A DNA stretch of 64,000 nucleotides. It comes from Haematobia irritans. Taxonomy: Eukaryota > Arthropoda > Insecta > Diptera > Muscidae. The stretch lies in the NCBI RefSeq assembly GCF_050003625.1, contig NC_134397.1:96642162-96706161 (forward strand), written 5' to 3'. The translations under genes and the position numbers were made by a program. Of this stretch, positions 12,562 to 24,835 are shown one piece after another; the stretch's first letter is position 1, and each line of letters opens with the position of its first letter. The notes under the pieces were generated by a model. That model had not been told where the DNA came from. It did no database searches and saw only the letters and a list, made by a program, of their open reading frames with translations.

Positions 12562-13345
12562 CAGCTTTTTTTCTTCATGTGCTATAAAAGTCCTTTGAAA
12601 ACCGGTTAACGACAACATAAATGCTTCAACTAAGAAACGTCTTGGAAATAAAGTATTGAAAACATTTATTTTAGTGTGTAAATATAACCATACACACAAA
12701 AAATTTTTTCGTCTTCAATCACGAAATTAATTGATCCAATTATTTTTAAATGAAAAGTCTTCAATAACAAAAAATTAATTAATTAAAAAATTAATTGAGC
12801 TTTGCAAGGAGAAAGTCTATTACTTTGTAAAATGTAAATATAGAATCATTATTATATTTTTGTTAATAACCATTGTGAAAGTAAATATTGTTAAATGTTT
12901 AAATTATGATATTTTATAGATAATATCTCGCTGAAGATGATCACCAAAGGTGTATCGAAATATCTGAAATAGCAATATTTCAATAATAAAACAATGAAAA
13001 ACAATTACAACAGCATTTTTCATTTATCATGACCTCAAGCCAAACGAAAAAAAATCCCAAAAAATTTTTTTTTCTTTTTATTTTTTAATAGTTTTTCAGC
13101 TTTTTTCTTCATGTGCTATAAAAGTCCTTTGAAAACCGGTTAACGACAACATACATGCTTCAACTAAGAAACGTCTTTGAAATAAAGTATTGGAAACATC
13201 TATTTTAGTGTGTAAATATAACTATACACACAACAAATTTTTTCGTCTTCAATCACGAAATTAATTGATCCAATTATTTTTAATTGAAATGTCTTCAATC
13301 ACAGAAAATTAATTAATTAAAAAATTAATTGATCCAATTAAAAAA
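12562..13345 (+). repeat. ~240 bp direct duplication around a Penelope-like 3' fragment
   Basis: The segments 12562-12800 and 13092-13330 are near identical direct repeats ('cttcatgtgctataaaagtc' onward, then 'agtgtgtaaatataacc' and an AATTAATT-rich end). Between them, about 12915-13010 reads 'cgctgaagatgatcacc...tcgaaatat', like the 3' end of Penelope-like elements such as 47033-47742. No coding sequence is present. Confidence 0.55.
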
Positions 13346-13484
13346 TTTATTGATACTATTAATTTTTGTGATTGATTTTTGTTTCAAAATGTAAAAAAAA
13401 ACTGTTGAATCAATTAAATTTTTAATTGAATATTTTTTAAAACTCAATTAAAACTTTAATTGGAAAATTTTTCTGTGTAGCGAG

Positions 13485-13860
13485 AGGCGAAACATTTCGC
13501 TTGTCAGCAAAAATTTTCTTTTTCCTTGTTTCCGAGTGTTTTGATGACCAATATAGCATGATTTTTTAATATTTAACATTGGAGTTGAATAAGAACATGT
13601 AATATCGTGTTATTTGTTGAGTTATTTGAAGATAAAAGAATGTCCACTTGGCCAGGCAACAACAATACCTGATGGTGAGTTCAAACAATTGAAAAGCGAT
13701 GGCAACACTATACCATTTTCCTCCAAGGAATTGGTATAGATTTTAATTTGGTGGTACGTCACTAACAGTCACGGTATTCCGTCGCGGATTTTTGGCTACC
13801 CATAAGAAACAAACGTAAACACATGTTAGCCTACCACCATCACTATGGTTATGTAGTCAA
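13485..13860 (-). repeat. Old copy of the 433 bp long-TIR MITE
   Basis: On the minus strand this matches the interior of 28563-28995: 'tcttatgggtagcc', 'atccgcgacggaatacc', 'atagtgttgccatcgctt'. The terminal repeats are eroded. It indicates that the family is older than the well-preserved copy inside the BEL-like element. Confidence 0.6.
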
Positions 13861-14429
13861 GGCACATAAAGTCAATAAATTGAAAGATGGTTTTGTTAAT
13901 CCTTTCACTACCGAAATAAACCTAATGTTAAACACTTTAATTTTTCTTCTGTTTTTACTTGTACTAACAGCATGTAGAACAAAAATTGCCATTTTGAAAA
14001 CCTACCTCAATTACTTCAAAAACTATATGAGCTTGTTCTGAAAACTTGATTGTTGAATTGTGACCAAACGGCCTTACGAAAATAAGAGCTATTTGGCCTA
14101 TAATATCCTTCAAAGTGTGAGAAAAAATACAAAAAAGTACCCGAAAAAGTATCAGCCATGGTTTTTGTATGAAGGAGCATTTACTAGAAACATACAGTTG
14201 AAAAATTTTCTCAAATTTTCGTATTTTTCGTTTATAGCTAAAGAAGTTTATAAAAATGTATTTTAGACCTCACCAATATGGAAAATATTTATAGCTTGTT
14301 TAGATTAAAGCCTCTACTTTAAAATAACATCGAGAAATAAATCGAAACTAAGTGGGATAATAGAATTTGGTGTCTTTTTCGAATGTCCTTCTAAGGGGAC
14401 ATCGGTAGTGAAAGGGTTGATTTTGAAGA

Positions 14430-14645
14430 ATTTATCAGATTTATAAAAGCTAAGTTGACCTTATTCAAACAAAATTGTCCTTTATGTAAAGACACCCAAT
14501 TTTCCTTCATGTGAAGACCTCACAAAGTTTATTGACTTTTGGATAAGGAAAAAACTTTAAATGAGAGAAATACGTCTTCTATGCTAAGCAAAATTAGCAT
14601 TCGTATTTAAGAACATCTTTCGCGTCAAACAATATTTTTTCAGTG
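14430..14645 (+). repeat. Repeat end related to 9411-9900
   Basis: It ends 'aatattttttcagtgta' at 14645, the reverse complement of the 9411 end, just upstream of frayed. It is non-coding. Confidence 0.5.
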
Positions 14646-14867
14646 TAGTAAACCAACTAACGTAACCTAGTAATCAACACAATCTATTCTGGAATCAAAC
14701 TGGTGTGCAGTTTTTTAATAAAATCATCGATATACCTTATATTGTGAATTATAAATGGGGGTTATTCTTTTTGAATGGATTTTGGTGTCGACCAATACAT
14801 GTACATTTGTTTTTTTTTTTACAAAATTATACCAACAGAGACTTTTTTCTCTACTTTACTTTTACAG

Positions 14868-17149
14868 AAGTGGCATTCCTCACGACACAACCGGCGATAT
14901 TTAAATACTGTTTGGCGGCACCAAAATCCAGGACTTATATTACCAGTGTAGAGGGAAGCTCTGCAGCGACTGGAACCAGAACCCAAGATATTCTACAAGA
15001 AATTGCAGTTGATGAATCGGATATAACGACTGAGCAAACACCAGCAAGATATCGAACTTTCAGAGAGGAGGACTTTGAACATTTACCACCATCACAAGAA
15101 CCAACCCTAAAACAACCCCACTCTTGCTTGGATGATTTGGTGTTACACCAGTCGCATATTGAATATCCTGTCAAGTCCCGTTTAAGCACACTAGACCACA
15201 TAGAAAAGGAATTTTCCAAGCCAAAAGGTTTCACTGCACCATCTCGGCTGGAAGGCAATTTGAACAGTTCGTTGAACGATTTGCTGTTGATATCCAGACG
15301 TTCGGAACGTTTGTCAAAGAGTTGTACTGCGATTTCTTCTATCGGTGAAGGCCATTGCAGCATCGTAAAAAGAAACAAAATAGATAAAGCAAGCAACATG
15401 TCGGCTATACCAACAACCAATAGTGCTGGAGCTGCTGCCGCTAGCGATAAGCAACCTTGGCCCAATTCCAAGGATGACTATGAGTTGAGGGATGTTATTG
15501 GTGTTGGTGCCACAGCTGTAGTGCATGCAGCTCTATGTATACCACGCAATGAGAAATGTGCTATAAAGCGTATCAATTTGGAGAAATGGAACACCTCTAT
15601 GGATGAGCTGTTAAAGGAAATCCAAGCAATGTCTTCTTGCAACCACGAGAACGTTGTAACATATCACACATCGTTTGTGGTTAGAGAAGAGTTGTGGTTG
15701 GTATTGCGTCTTTTGGAAGGCGGATCTCTGTTGGACATTATTAAACATAAAATGCGTACGAGCAATTGCAAAAATGGTGTTTTTGACGAGGCTACTATTG
15801 CCACAGTTTTGAAGGAGGTATTGAAAGGTCTCGAATATTTCCATTCGAATGGCCAAATTCATCGCGACATTAAGGCTGGTAATATTTTAATCGGTGATGA
15901 TGGTACGATACAAATTGCAGATTTTGGTGTAAGTGCTTGGTTAGCAACAGGCCGAGATTTATCACGCCAAAAGGTACGTCATACGTTTGTAGGTACACCT
16001 TGCTGGATGGCTCCGGAGGTTATGGAACAAGATCACGGGTATGACTTCAAAGCCGACATATGGTCGTTTGGCATCACCGCTATTGAAATGGCCACCGGCA
16101 CTGCACCATATCATAAATATCCACCTATGAAAGTACTAATGTTGACTCTACAAAACGATCCACCCACCTTGGACACAGGTTCCGAGGAAAAAGATCAGTA
16201 CAAAGCCTATGGCAAAACATTCCGCAAGATGATTGTGGAATGTTTGCAGAAGGAGCCATCGAAACGGCCAACTGCTGCCGAATTGCTTAAGAATGCCTTT
16301 TTCAAGAAGGCTAAAGATCGCAAGTATTTGACACAGACATTGTTGGCATCTGGTCCCTCAATGGAAACGAGAGTACATAAGGCGGCCAAGAGACAGCCTG
16401 GCCAATCGGGACGATTGCATCGAACTGTTACTGGTGAATGGATGTGGTCCGACGAAGAAGATGACAACGGTGGCAAACGACACTCTTCGGATTCGGAATC
16501 GGATGAACGGCCCGTAAACCGTTTAGAACGAGCTGATTCCTCGGATAGTGATCGTGAGGATCTATCGGAACAAACTGAACACACTGCCTTTGCTACTGTT
16601 CAACACCAGCCACAAGCGCAATCACATCAACCTGCACAGACGCAACACGTTCAGCCACAATCTGGAACAAATCCACAACAACAATTCGTTCAGCAACAAG
16701 GACAAGATGTGCAGTTGCAGCAGCAGTCCCAACAGCCCCCTGTACAACAACAGCAACTACCTGCCGTTATGTCGCCCAGTTCTGTGGGTCAAGCAATTGA
16801 TGCAATGGCACAAATGCCACTGCCATCTGCCGATTCCACTGTAATGACAGATGCACCTCCAGTCAACTTGGTCCTGCGCATGCGAAATGTACGCCGAGAA
16901 TTACATGACATTCGATTTGAATTTGCTGTTGGCAAAGACTCTGCACAGGGCATAGCCGCTGAACTAGTTGATGCCGGTCTAGTGGATCCTCTCGACACGC
17001 ACGCCATGGCAGCTAACTTGCACCAATTAATCGAACAACGACATGCAATGAAAACCGTAACGTTCCAATTAAATTCTGGGGTACAACCAGGTGAAGTACC
17101 CGATGATCGCTCGCTGGTCGGGTATGCTCAAATATCTATAACAGATTAG
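14868..17149 (+). CDS. fray: Frayed: Ste20-group kinase of the SPAK/OSR1 family (5' exons not identified)
   Basis: Fly orthologue of SPAK/OSR1, a cytoplasmic kinase activated by WNK that phosphorylates cation-chloride cotransporters. A methionine at 15398 (context AACATG) starts a 583-residue protein. Numbered from it: glycine loop [10 protein letters not shown] (34-43), catalytic Lys57, HRD 155-157, DFG from Asp175, activation loop with Thr196 in HTFVGTPCW (the WNK-site position of OSR1), and S-motif Ser337 in [10 protein letters not shown] Gln-rich linker (about 404-480) follows, then the C-terminal docking domain ending [12 protein letters not shown]. The frame stays open upstream to a good acceptor (tttacag, 14861-14867), so this may be an internal or terminal exon of a longer isoform; the open frame before the acceptor looks intronic. 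No intron interrupts the kinase domain. Possible polyadenylation signals lie at 17396 and 17842. Confidence 0.93.
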
Positions 17150-20100
17150 GAATTATCCCCCGCCAAAGAGGATAATACGAAAAACATTTATTTATAAAGA
17201 AAGAAAGAACTTCAAGCATGTCCCGACGAAATCCACACCACTCGCAAGCAGAAGCCTTCGCCAAGATGAAATTCTTTCGCAGTAGAATAACCAAACTATG
17301 TCAGTTCGATTATTGTTATCAGTTTCCATTGTCTCGCTTCCTTTATGTTAATTGCAAAATGTCAATGTAACTTTTACATAAGATATTGAGAAGCGAATAA
17401 ATTACTTTGAATGTGAACTACAATTCCCCATTTAATGCAATCCGCACACCACTCAATATGCTATCAAATTTTTACATATAACCAAGTGGTCAATACTTTT
17501 TCAAGGTACCATCCATATGAGAAAAATGTATTGTTTTATTTAATGAATTCATGTCATATATGCTTTTTTATTTTAACTTTTGATTCACTTCATTTTACTA
17601 TGTAATTATTTATAAATATTTTATTTTAAATGTTGTAATGTTTTGTTCTTTTTTGTTTTTTTTTTTTTTTTTTGTTTTAATAACAATGATCCCCTGATAC
17701 CCCATTGCTACAATATAAACTATTTAGCAAAAAGAAATACAAGCGAATAGATTAATTGTGTAATTAATAAGTACTTATCATTCGTTTATAGTTATAAATA
17801 TTTGTAATTTATTGAAATTTCGTTAAGAGAGAGTATTTTTGAATAAAATCAAATTTTTAATCAAACGAAAATTAGTGAATATAATAGTACAGGCATTTTT
17901 TAAAGATGTGCTGATGCTAACTGTATTCAGTGATAAGAAATTCAAAATGGCAAAGAAATTAGTTTATTAAAATTTTTGTTTAATCAAAAGCTAACAAAAA
18001 GCAAGGAATTATATTGAAATTGATTTAATCAGACCGCTTATTTTCGAAGCTCGGCATTAGTATAAATAGCAACTTTCGGATAAATATATACCCAGAGAAG
18101 AAAGCTATAAGCAAATTCTCGCGATGAACCAATCTTGCCGACCTATGCATTCTAGACTTCATATTTCACCAAGCAAATAAATATGAAGCGGGCATCCATT
18201 AATAGTCATTGATCCAGAAATATAGCCAACGTAAGGGGAAGTAGTTTCATTCCAGTACGAAAACATATGTTATACGGTTATAACACGTTCTTATCGTGAT
18301 TTCGTTCCTGGAAAATCGTATGGGGATCAAAACTTTTAAATGTAAAACACTTTAATTTCGCTATTCTGATCTTGAACGAAGTACGGTATTTGCACCAGAC
18401 AACAGCTGCCTAAGTCTACTCGCTTTTGCTTTAATGAATTTTTGAAGCTATAGAAATAAATGCGACAGGATAGGATCGTTGTTGTTCCCTAAAAGCAAGC
18501 AAATGTTAAAAATTCTCGTTTTTTATCCTTTTTGTGTAATTTAAATGTTGACCTAAGCCCTTTTTAATTTCGAATAAGATGTATGTTCATGTGTGATAAT
18601 TCCTTGTATTCTTTGTAGATTTTGAAAATTTTATCACACTCCACTTATTCGCTACTTTCTCGTTTTCGTTTTCTTGTCTCTTTTGAGCAGCTATGATTTC
18701 ATGGAATGCTCTTCTATAACAAAATATTTCAAAATCGACGTCGTGCCAAGTCTTATATGAGGAGTTTCAAATTTGCCCGACGAAGAATCTGGTGCTTTGA
18801 CTCGCACATTATAATTTGTTGATTTCAGTTCTACCTGTTCCAAATAAGAACCAAAACATGAAATGGAAAATATTCAATTGAAGTGCGATTATATCCCTCT
18901 GTGTGCAACACAGAATATGCACCATCAAACAAACACTTTCTATTAGTTGCAATCACACACCCGAAAAACATCATAACAGTGTCTAACCAAAAAGGTAGAT
19001 AGATGACTTCGATTACACTAAGTGCAAGTGGACAGCTAAGAATCACATTATAAATCACTACCAATATTAAGAGTTAATTAGTTAAGTATGAGAGTAATAT
19101 ATATTATTCCTTTTTACAAAAAAAAATATACAAATGGCCAATTTATATTTATTTGTGTAAATTAAGCCAGTTTTGTTTAAGTGTTTGTTCTTGTAATTTA
19201 AAAATTAAGAGAAGAAAAAAAAAACAATATTAAGTAAAAACACATAATTTTGTTTAGTAGTACTACTACCTATAATATAAGATTAAAATGTGTGTAACTT
19301 GTTTGGCTTTAACTAAATTCAATTCGAATTGTTTTGAAACTAAAGGAAGTACGAATGGTATCACTTTTCTAACTGCTTCTATTTTTAGTATATGTAGGCC
19401 TTTAATTAAATTTGTAATGATATGGTTCAAATGTAACGATTTGAGAGCAGTAGAAAAATAAAAAAAACGGATAAAGCCTTTTCCAAATAGAAAACCAGAA
19501 AACACCTGAAATTGAGTGGAGTTTTGATTTACAGAAGTTGGAAGGGTAATAAAGTTTGTATAAAAATGGTTAATAATCATGAATCATGGCGTATTTGAAT
19601 AAATTCATCCACAATACTGAGCGTGAAATATAAAGTGTGAGATATCAGCCAAGTAAATTGCATTACATATCCTAACCAAGAATTCGTCAAATAAAAAAAT
19701 ATAGTTTTATTTAAAGCGTTGCATTCAGTTAAATTGAATGAATGATATGTTTTGATTTATCTTAAATTAATATTTTCTTATTTAATTTATTTAGAATTAA
19801 GTCCTATTTAGTTAGTTTAACTTAAATAAATTATGTTTTTATTACAATGCAATTTAATACAACGTATTTTGATTTCATTTAAATTAGGTATCTATACCAA
19901 TGTTGTCGGGTTGGAGGTTTTTCCCGCTACGTCGAAAATTTATTTGCGGGTTTTTAGCGATGAAAAATAAATAAAACAATACTCAACCATATTCGGAACA
20001 ATTCGGACATGAATTTGAAGAAGAAATGATTCGGGAGGTCAAAACAAGTACCTAACTAAAAGCAAGTATGCAATAGCATTACTGTCGCTACACTTTTCAC

Positions 20101-20540
20101 ATGCTTCTGTAGAAAGAACATTTTCAATGTTCGACATAGTTACAGACAAATTAAGAATTCGTATGCTAACTTCAATAGCTAAAAGCCTTCTAGAGTTAAT
20201 TATTCCATATATGATGAGTGCCATAATGTTACTCCTGCAAGTGCAATGATTAAATTATTTACTTCGAACAATTAGGACACTGCCAATGCAGAAGATTTAG
20301 TAATTTTTGACTATTTTGGGCGAATATGCATATATTTACTGAATTTTATTTCGATTGAGTTTTTTCTCAAAATTTGGAAAGAAATGTTTATCTATTTACA
20401 TTTCTAAAATTTGTGGGGACTTTTGAAAAACTCTAGAGCAATTTAGGTTTTTTTTCTTGAAATATGGGGGCAAGGTTCACAAATCACCTGGCAACACTGA
20501 TCTGTACACAGGAAATAATTTATATTTATAGCCTCCCTAG
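17150..20540. other. 3' flank of frayed and unique AT-rich DNA
   Basis: The first few hundred bases are probably 3' UTR, with AATAAA at about 17396 and GAATAAAATC at about 17840. There is a poly-T tract at about 17655-17675. No second gene is supported; the open frames at 18831-19064 and 19266-19580 (minus) are hydrophobic or low-complexity translations of AT-rich DNA. Confidence 0.5.
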
Positions 20541-21015
20541 CTAAAAATTAATAGAGTGAAATTATAGGTTCAATTAATGTTTTATTTTATAAAAAAAGAA
20601 TAAAAAGCAGACTTCAACATAACTAGAAAATTAATTTATAATAAAGCAACTGAAAGTAGTTCCACACTTTTTCCTAGCAAAAATGGTGTTAAAAGCACTT
20701 CTAAAAATGTCCTCATAAAGAAGTTAATTATTTTAACTACACAGGAAATTTTTTTAATTTATAATTTTTGAATATTTTCGATGTCAAACGTTTCAGACAA
20801 GCGTTTATTTGGCAAAATGTCACAAAATTTTTTAATTCACATTCAAAACACTGAATTCGGATTACGCCTTAAAAAGTAACGTAAATTCAGTGCAGCAGCT
20901 GTTCCAATGGTGGACATCCGCCCTATGACGTGCCCATGTTAAATTCATTGCTTTTTCACCACTTCCGAACCCTAAAAGAACGTTTTTGTTTTGCACCGTT
21001 ATTAATATATTCATT

Positions 21016-21838
21016 GGAACAAATCTACTTTAGCACAAATTGTTGAAAATAAACAAATTTTTTTGAGTGTAAGAGAAGGGGTTTTAAATCGAAAATGTAA
21101 AGTAAAAAATTCGTCGGAAAAGCCTAGTTTTCGAGATATCGTCATCTGAAAATCGGTATTTTCCTTTACATTTTTGTTAATTCTGACAGCAATTTTTCAT
21201 GAAATCAATAAAATACGTTTTTTTTACATATTTGGTAAAAATAGTGCATTTTAAGCAGAAAATATGAAGCAAAAATTTTGTCGGAAGAGCGTAGTTTTCG
21301 AGATACCGACCCTTATAAAGTGGAAAAGCCTAGTTTTCGAGATATCGTCATCTGAAAATCGGTATTTTCCTTTACATTTTTGTTAATTCTGACAGCAATT
21401 TTTCATGAAATCAATAAAATACGGTTTTTTTACATATTTGGTAAAAATAGTGCATTTTAAGCAGAAAATATGAAGCAAAAATTTTGTCGGAAGAGCGTAG
21501 TTTTCGAGATACCGACCCTTAAAAAGTGGGCATAGGTGGTCGGCCTTCGGCCGGGGTTTGGTACTTTCTCCTATGGACATAATCCAAAGTGGGCTAACGC
21601 GAACCCAGGACCTCTCCGGGTCCATGTTATTCGAAATATTTTACTTTTAGGATGATTATGTGCGATGGATACTAAATCCAATATACGTGATAATGAAAAC
21701 TTTAGAGGCCCGTAACTCCGAAAATAGGTCTTTCCGCCAAAAAGTGGTATATTACATTTTGTGCTTAGAATCGAAAAGTTTACACGCTAGCCAAAAATTG
21801 GACCAATAGGACCACTTGTACTAAAGTAGATTTAAGCC
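21016..21838 (+). mobile_element. 823 bp DNA element with 8 bp target duplication
   Basis: The flanks are TATTCATT at 21008-21015 and 21839-21846. The ends are inverted repeats sharing AAATCTACTTTAG and ACAA (left GGAACAAATCTAC, right reverse complement GGCTTAAATCTAC). No transposase frame is visible. The interior has a 206 bp direct tandem duplication. The 8 bp duplication fits hAT or P superfamilies; I cannot decide which. Confidence 0.75.
21116..21527 (+). repeat. 206 bp tandem duplication
   Basis: Units 21116-21321 and 21322-21527 are almost identical, both starting 'ggaaaagcctagttttcgag'. Each unit also contains an internal half-repeat ('gtagttttcgagataccg'), which suggests repeated unequal exchange. 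Confidence 0.85.
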
Positions 21839-22101
21839 TATTCATTTATGAAAGAATAGTTTTAATATCAATTACTATTTTTTAGTTAAATCGACTAAAA
21901 ATCAGACTAAACAAAATAATAAATTTGCTTTAGTTATTAAATTAAACATAAATTTAGGAACATAAATCATAAGTTCAACCACAGTTTTATTTCAGTGCTG
22001 CCGATAATGAAAAATTGAGTGAAGTAGATTTTGGAAAAAAGTGGAGTAGATTGAATAAAATTGAAGTAGCATACATTTTTGAAAACATAACAATAGAATT
22101 C

Positions 22102-22785
22102 ATTTTATTATACCCTCCACCATAGGATGGGGGTATATTAACTTTGTCAATCCTTTTGTAACACATCGAAATATTGCTCTAAGACCCCATAAAGTATATA
22201 TATTCTGGGTCGTGGTGAAATTCTGAGTCGATCTGAGCATGTCCGTCCGTCTGTTGAAATCACGCTAACTTCCGAACGAAAGAAGCTATCGACTTGAAAC
22301 TTGGCACAAGTAGTTGTTATTGATGTAGGTGGGATTGTATTGCAAATGGACCATATCGGTCCACTTTTACGTATAGCCCCCATATAAACGGACCCCCAGA
22401 TTTGGTTTGCGAATCCTCTAAGAGAAGCTAATTTCATCCGATCCGGTTGAAATTTGATACGTGGTATTAGTATGCGGTCTCTAACAAACATGCAAAAATT
22501 GGTCCATATCCGTCCATAATTATATATTGCCCCCATATGAGGCGATCCCCAGATTTGAACTCCGGAGCCTCGTGGAGGAGCAAAATTCATCCGATGCGGT
22601 TGAAATTTGGTACGTGGTGTAAGTATATGGTATCTAACAACTATGCAAAGATTAGTCCACATCGGTCAATAATTATACAAAGCCCCCATATAAACCGATC
22701 CTCCGATTTGGCTTGCCGATCCTCTAAGAGAAGCAAATTTCATCCGATCCGGCTGAAATTTGGTACATGGTGTTAGTATATGGAT
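22102..22785 (-). repeat. 153 bp period tandem-repeat element (minus copy)
   Basis: It starts with an 'ataccctccaccatagg' terminus at 22109, the reverse complement of the right end at 39773. Units with the 'cccccatata' marker recur at 22381, 22534 and 22687, exactly 153 bp apart. The units stay open in one frame because 153 is divisible by three, so the open frames at 22147-22662 and 22537-22776 are repeat artefacts. Confidence 0.8.
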
Positions 22786-22789
22786 TATT

Positions 22790-22950
22790 ATTCAACCGTC
22801 GAACGGAACGGACGTGTTTTTTAATAGCGGATAAACTCATCGTAAAAGGTACCTACTAAGAATTTCAAGTGTGGTGGGATATTAAGCCACCATGCAGCGA
22901 AATTCAAAGTCATCCACTGGGTTGCTAACTTCAGGGCCCAGTGGACGGGT
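22790..22950 (+). mobile_element. LINE 5' UTR fragment
   Basis: It closely matches the 5' end of the LINE at 23580-23750 ('attcaaccgtcgaac', then 'ggacgtgt', then 'catccactgggttgctaac'). It is cut off after about 22950 and carries no ORF. It is inserted beside the 153 bp array. Confidence 0.7.
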
Positions 22951-22954
22951 ATCG

Positions 22955-23379
22955 ACTATAGTTTAGTCTTATACTCGTATATAAGAGTATGCTACACACA
23001 CACACTCCATTCCTATTTTATTTGTTGTTGGCACATACAATAAAAAGCGCAGACCCGCTCATTGCCTGCATTCACTGACTTCTGCCAATCAACTGATCGA
23101 TGATTGTGTTTATTTTTCGGTTGATAGTTGATGCTAAAGCAAAGTATTCTATCTTCACTAAAAATGTTATGTTTTACTCGTATCGTGACGATTACAACAG
23201 AACTAAAATATTGAAAAGAACTGTAAAACGATTCCTTTTGAATGTGACGGCTCTGAAATGCAGGACACTGTAATCGCTTTACAATGTTTCTGTTCTAATC
23301 ATTAATCGAAGTATTCGTGTAGTGTATTGCCGTCACTAGAACATCGATTACTTCGAATAAGCTTGTGCAGGCCTTTGGT
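22955..23379. other. Unassigned insertion inside the outer hAT copy
   Basis: This non-coding sequence includes a short (CA)n run near 22995. I recognise no family, but it interrupts the hAT between 'ttttatttca' (22002) and 'ttgccatcg' (23400). Confidence 0.35.
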
Positions 23380-23593
23380 TAAGACTTAAAACTATATATT
23401 GCCATCGACAACTGTTACCACAACCCAAGTAATTCGATTGTTCATGGAAGTTTTTAGCGGAACTTTGTGTGGTTGTATTTACTTATTATTATAAAAACTA
23501 TGGAAAATCATAAATAGTTTTTCAAATTCTGAGGGGGCTAACATTTTTCTGAGGGGTCTAAGCCCCCTCCCCACCGTCATTCAACCGTCGAAC

Positions 23594-23606
23594 TGAATGG
23601 ACGTGT
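23594..23606 (+). promoter_or_regulatory. Possible downstream promoter motif of the LINE
   Basis: GGACGTGT lies about 26-33 bases after the inferred 5' end at 23574, close to where RGACGTGY sits in the internal promoters of fly LINEs. The same motif follows 'attcaaccgtcg' in the second copy near 22810. Start-site mapping is inferred from the target duplication. Confidence 0.45.
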
Positions 23607-23729
23607 TTTTTAATAGCGGACTATTTCATCGTAATAAGTACTTACTACGAATTTCAGGTGTGGTGGTAAGTAAATTAACCAAGCAGCGAAATTCAAAGTC
23701 ATCCACTGGGTTGCTAACTTCACGGCCCA

Positions 23730-24672
23730 GTGGAAGGGTATCGACTGAAGAATTTGGGCAATGACCAAGAGTTAGGCCCAATTAGTCGACCTGTAGACGG
23801 GTCGACAGGTTGCGATAATTTGACAAGTCGAACCTTCCCTAGGGTAACGACATCAAAAGGAGGTAATCCCTTAAGAAAGAGATTAAAAGAACGCAGAATT
23901 ACCTTGTTTATCCTAAAGAAATTAGGATCAGTCGACACAAGCACATTGTCGACTAAGCAAAGCAATTCCTTAAAATGGGTGCAAGGAATTCTTGAAGCTG
24001 GAAAGAGGGAAAGATCGCCGAATGAACCGCCATCAAGGGATCAAAGATCGTTTGCCTCAGTGGCAAAAAACAGTCTTGTGATGGCGATTGTTAACAGGAG
24101 AGCAGTGGACGGTATTGTTCCAAAACACAAGTGGGGAAATTGAGAATGCTTTGTCTGGCGTCTACTTACAGGTGCTAGAAAAGTTTCCCGGCCCCGATCC
24201 TCGACACCAAGAGGCTGGTTGGTATCAAGGACGATTTAAGCTAGTCGCATTAGAGGACCAGAGGTCTATAGAATGTTTTAAAGCTGCGTTGATTCTAATT
24301 GGTGAAGTTTGGAAAAGAGTTGCACAAGAGTTAGTAGAGAAGAAAGACATACCAGCAAACCATCCTGACCCTGAATCTATTTTATATAGACTGAAACTAT
24401 GCAATCCAGATCTTCCAACAGCTGATTGGAAGGTTGGCCGTTTGGATGAAGTAGATGGACCGAGACGACATCTAGTGATTATATTGAACACTCAGTCTTT
24501 GCCACATCTAGCAAAGTCCCAGGGGCGTGCATGTTATGGCTTTTATTATATCCAAATGAAGGTATATAAAAACGATCAGCTAAAGGATTCAGAAATGGAC
24601 AAGCCCCTGTCTGAATCAAAAATAAGCAGACCTTTTTGCGAAGTCGAGGGAGATACGAAAGACATGGATTGA
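23730..24672 (+). pseudogene. LINE ORF1 (DUF4780-like), frameshifted
   Basis: Two overlapping frames (23730-24143 and 24088-24672) form one protein broken near 24095, where the first frame's NRR and the second's EQWTVLFQN should join. The second part (CNPDLPTADWKVGRLDE, then GPRRHLVIILN) resembles the DUF4780 region common in ORF1 of fly non-LTR elements, which binds element RNA. The 3' part to about 24830 is out of frame. Confidence 0.7.
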
Positions 24673-24835
24673 CACCGTATGCGAGAGGAGGTTTCTACTG
24701 CCTCAAAACTCACCAAAGTTGAACCTATGGTTATCGCGAGAGTAACCGAGGTTTGTGAAGAGGACATTCTTGATGACTCGATTGAAACGGCTAATGTGAC
24801 GTTGTTTTTGAAAATCTCTATGGTCCTACGGATCC

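Noticed and set aside
14935..15471. 178-codon minus-strand open frame
   Set aside because: It is the antisense shadow of frayed coding sequence.
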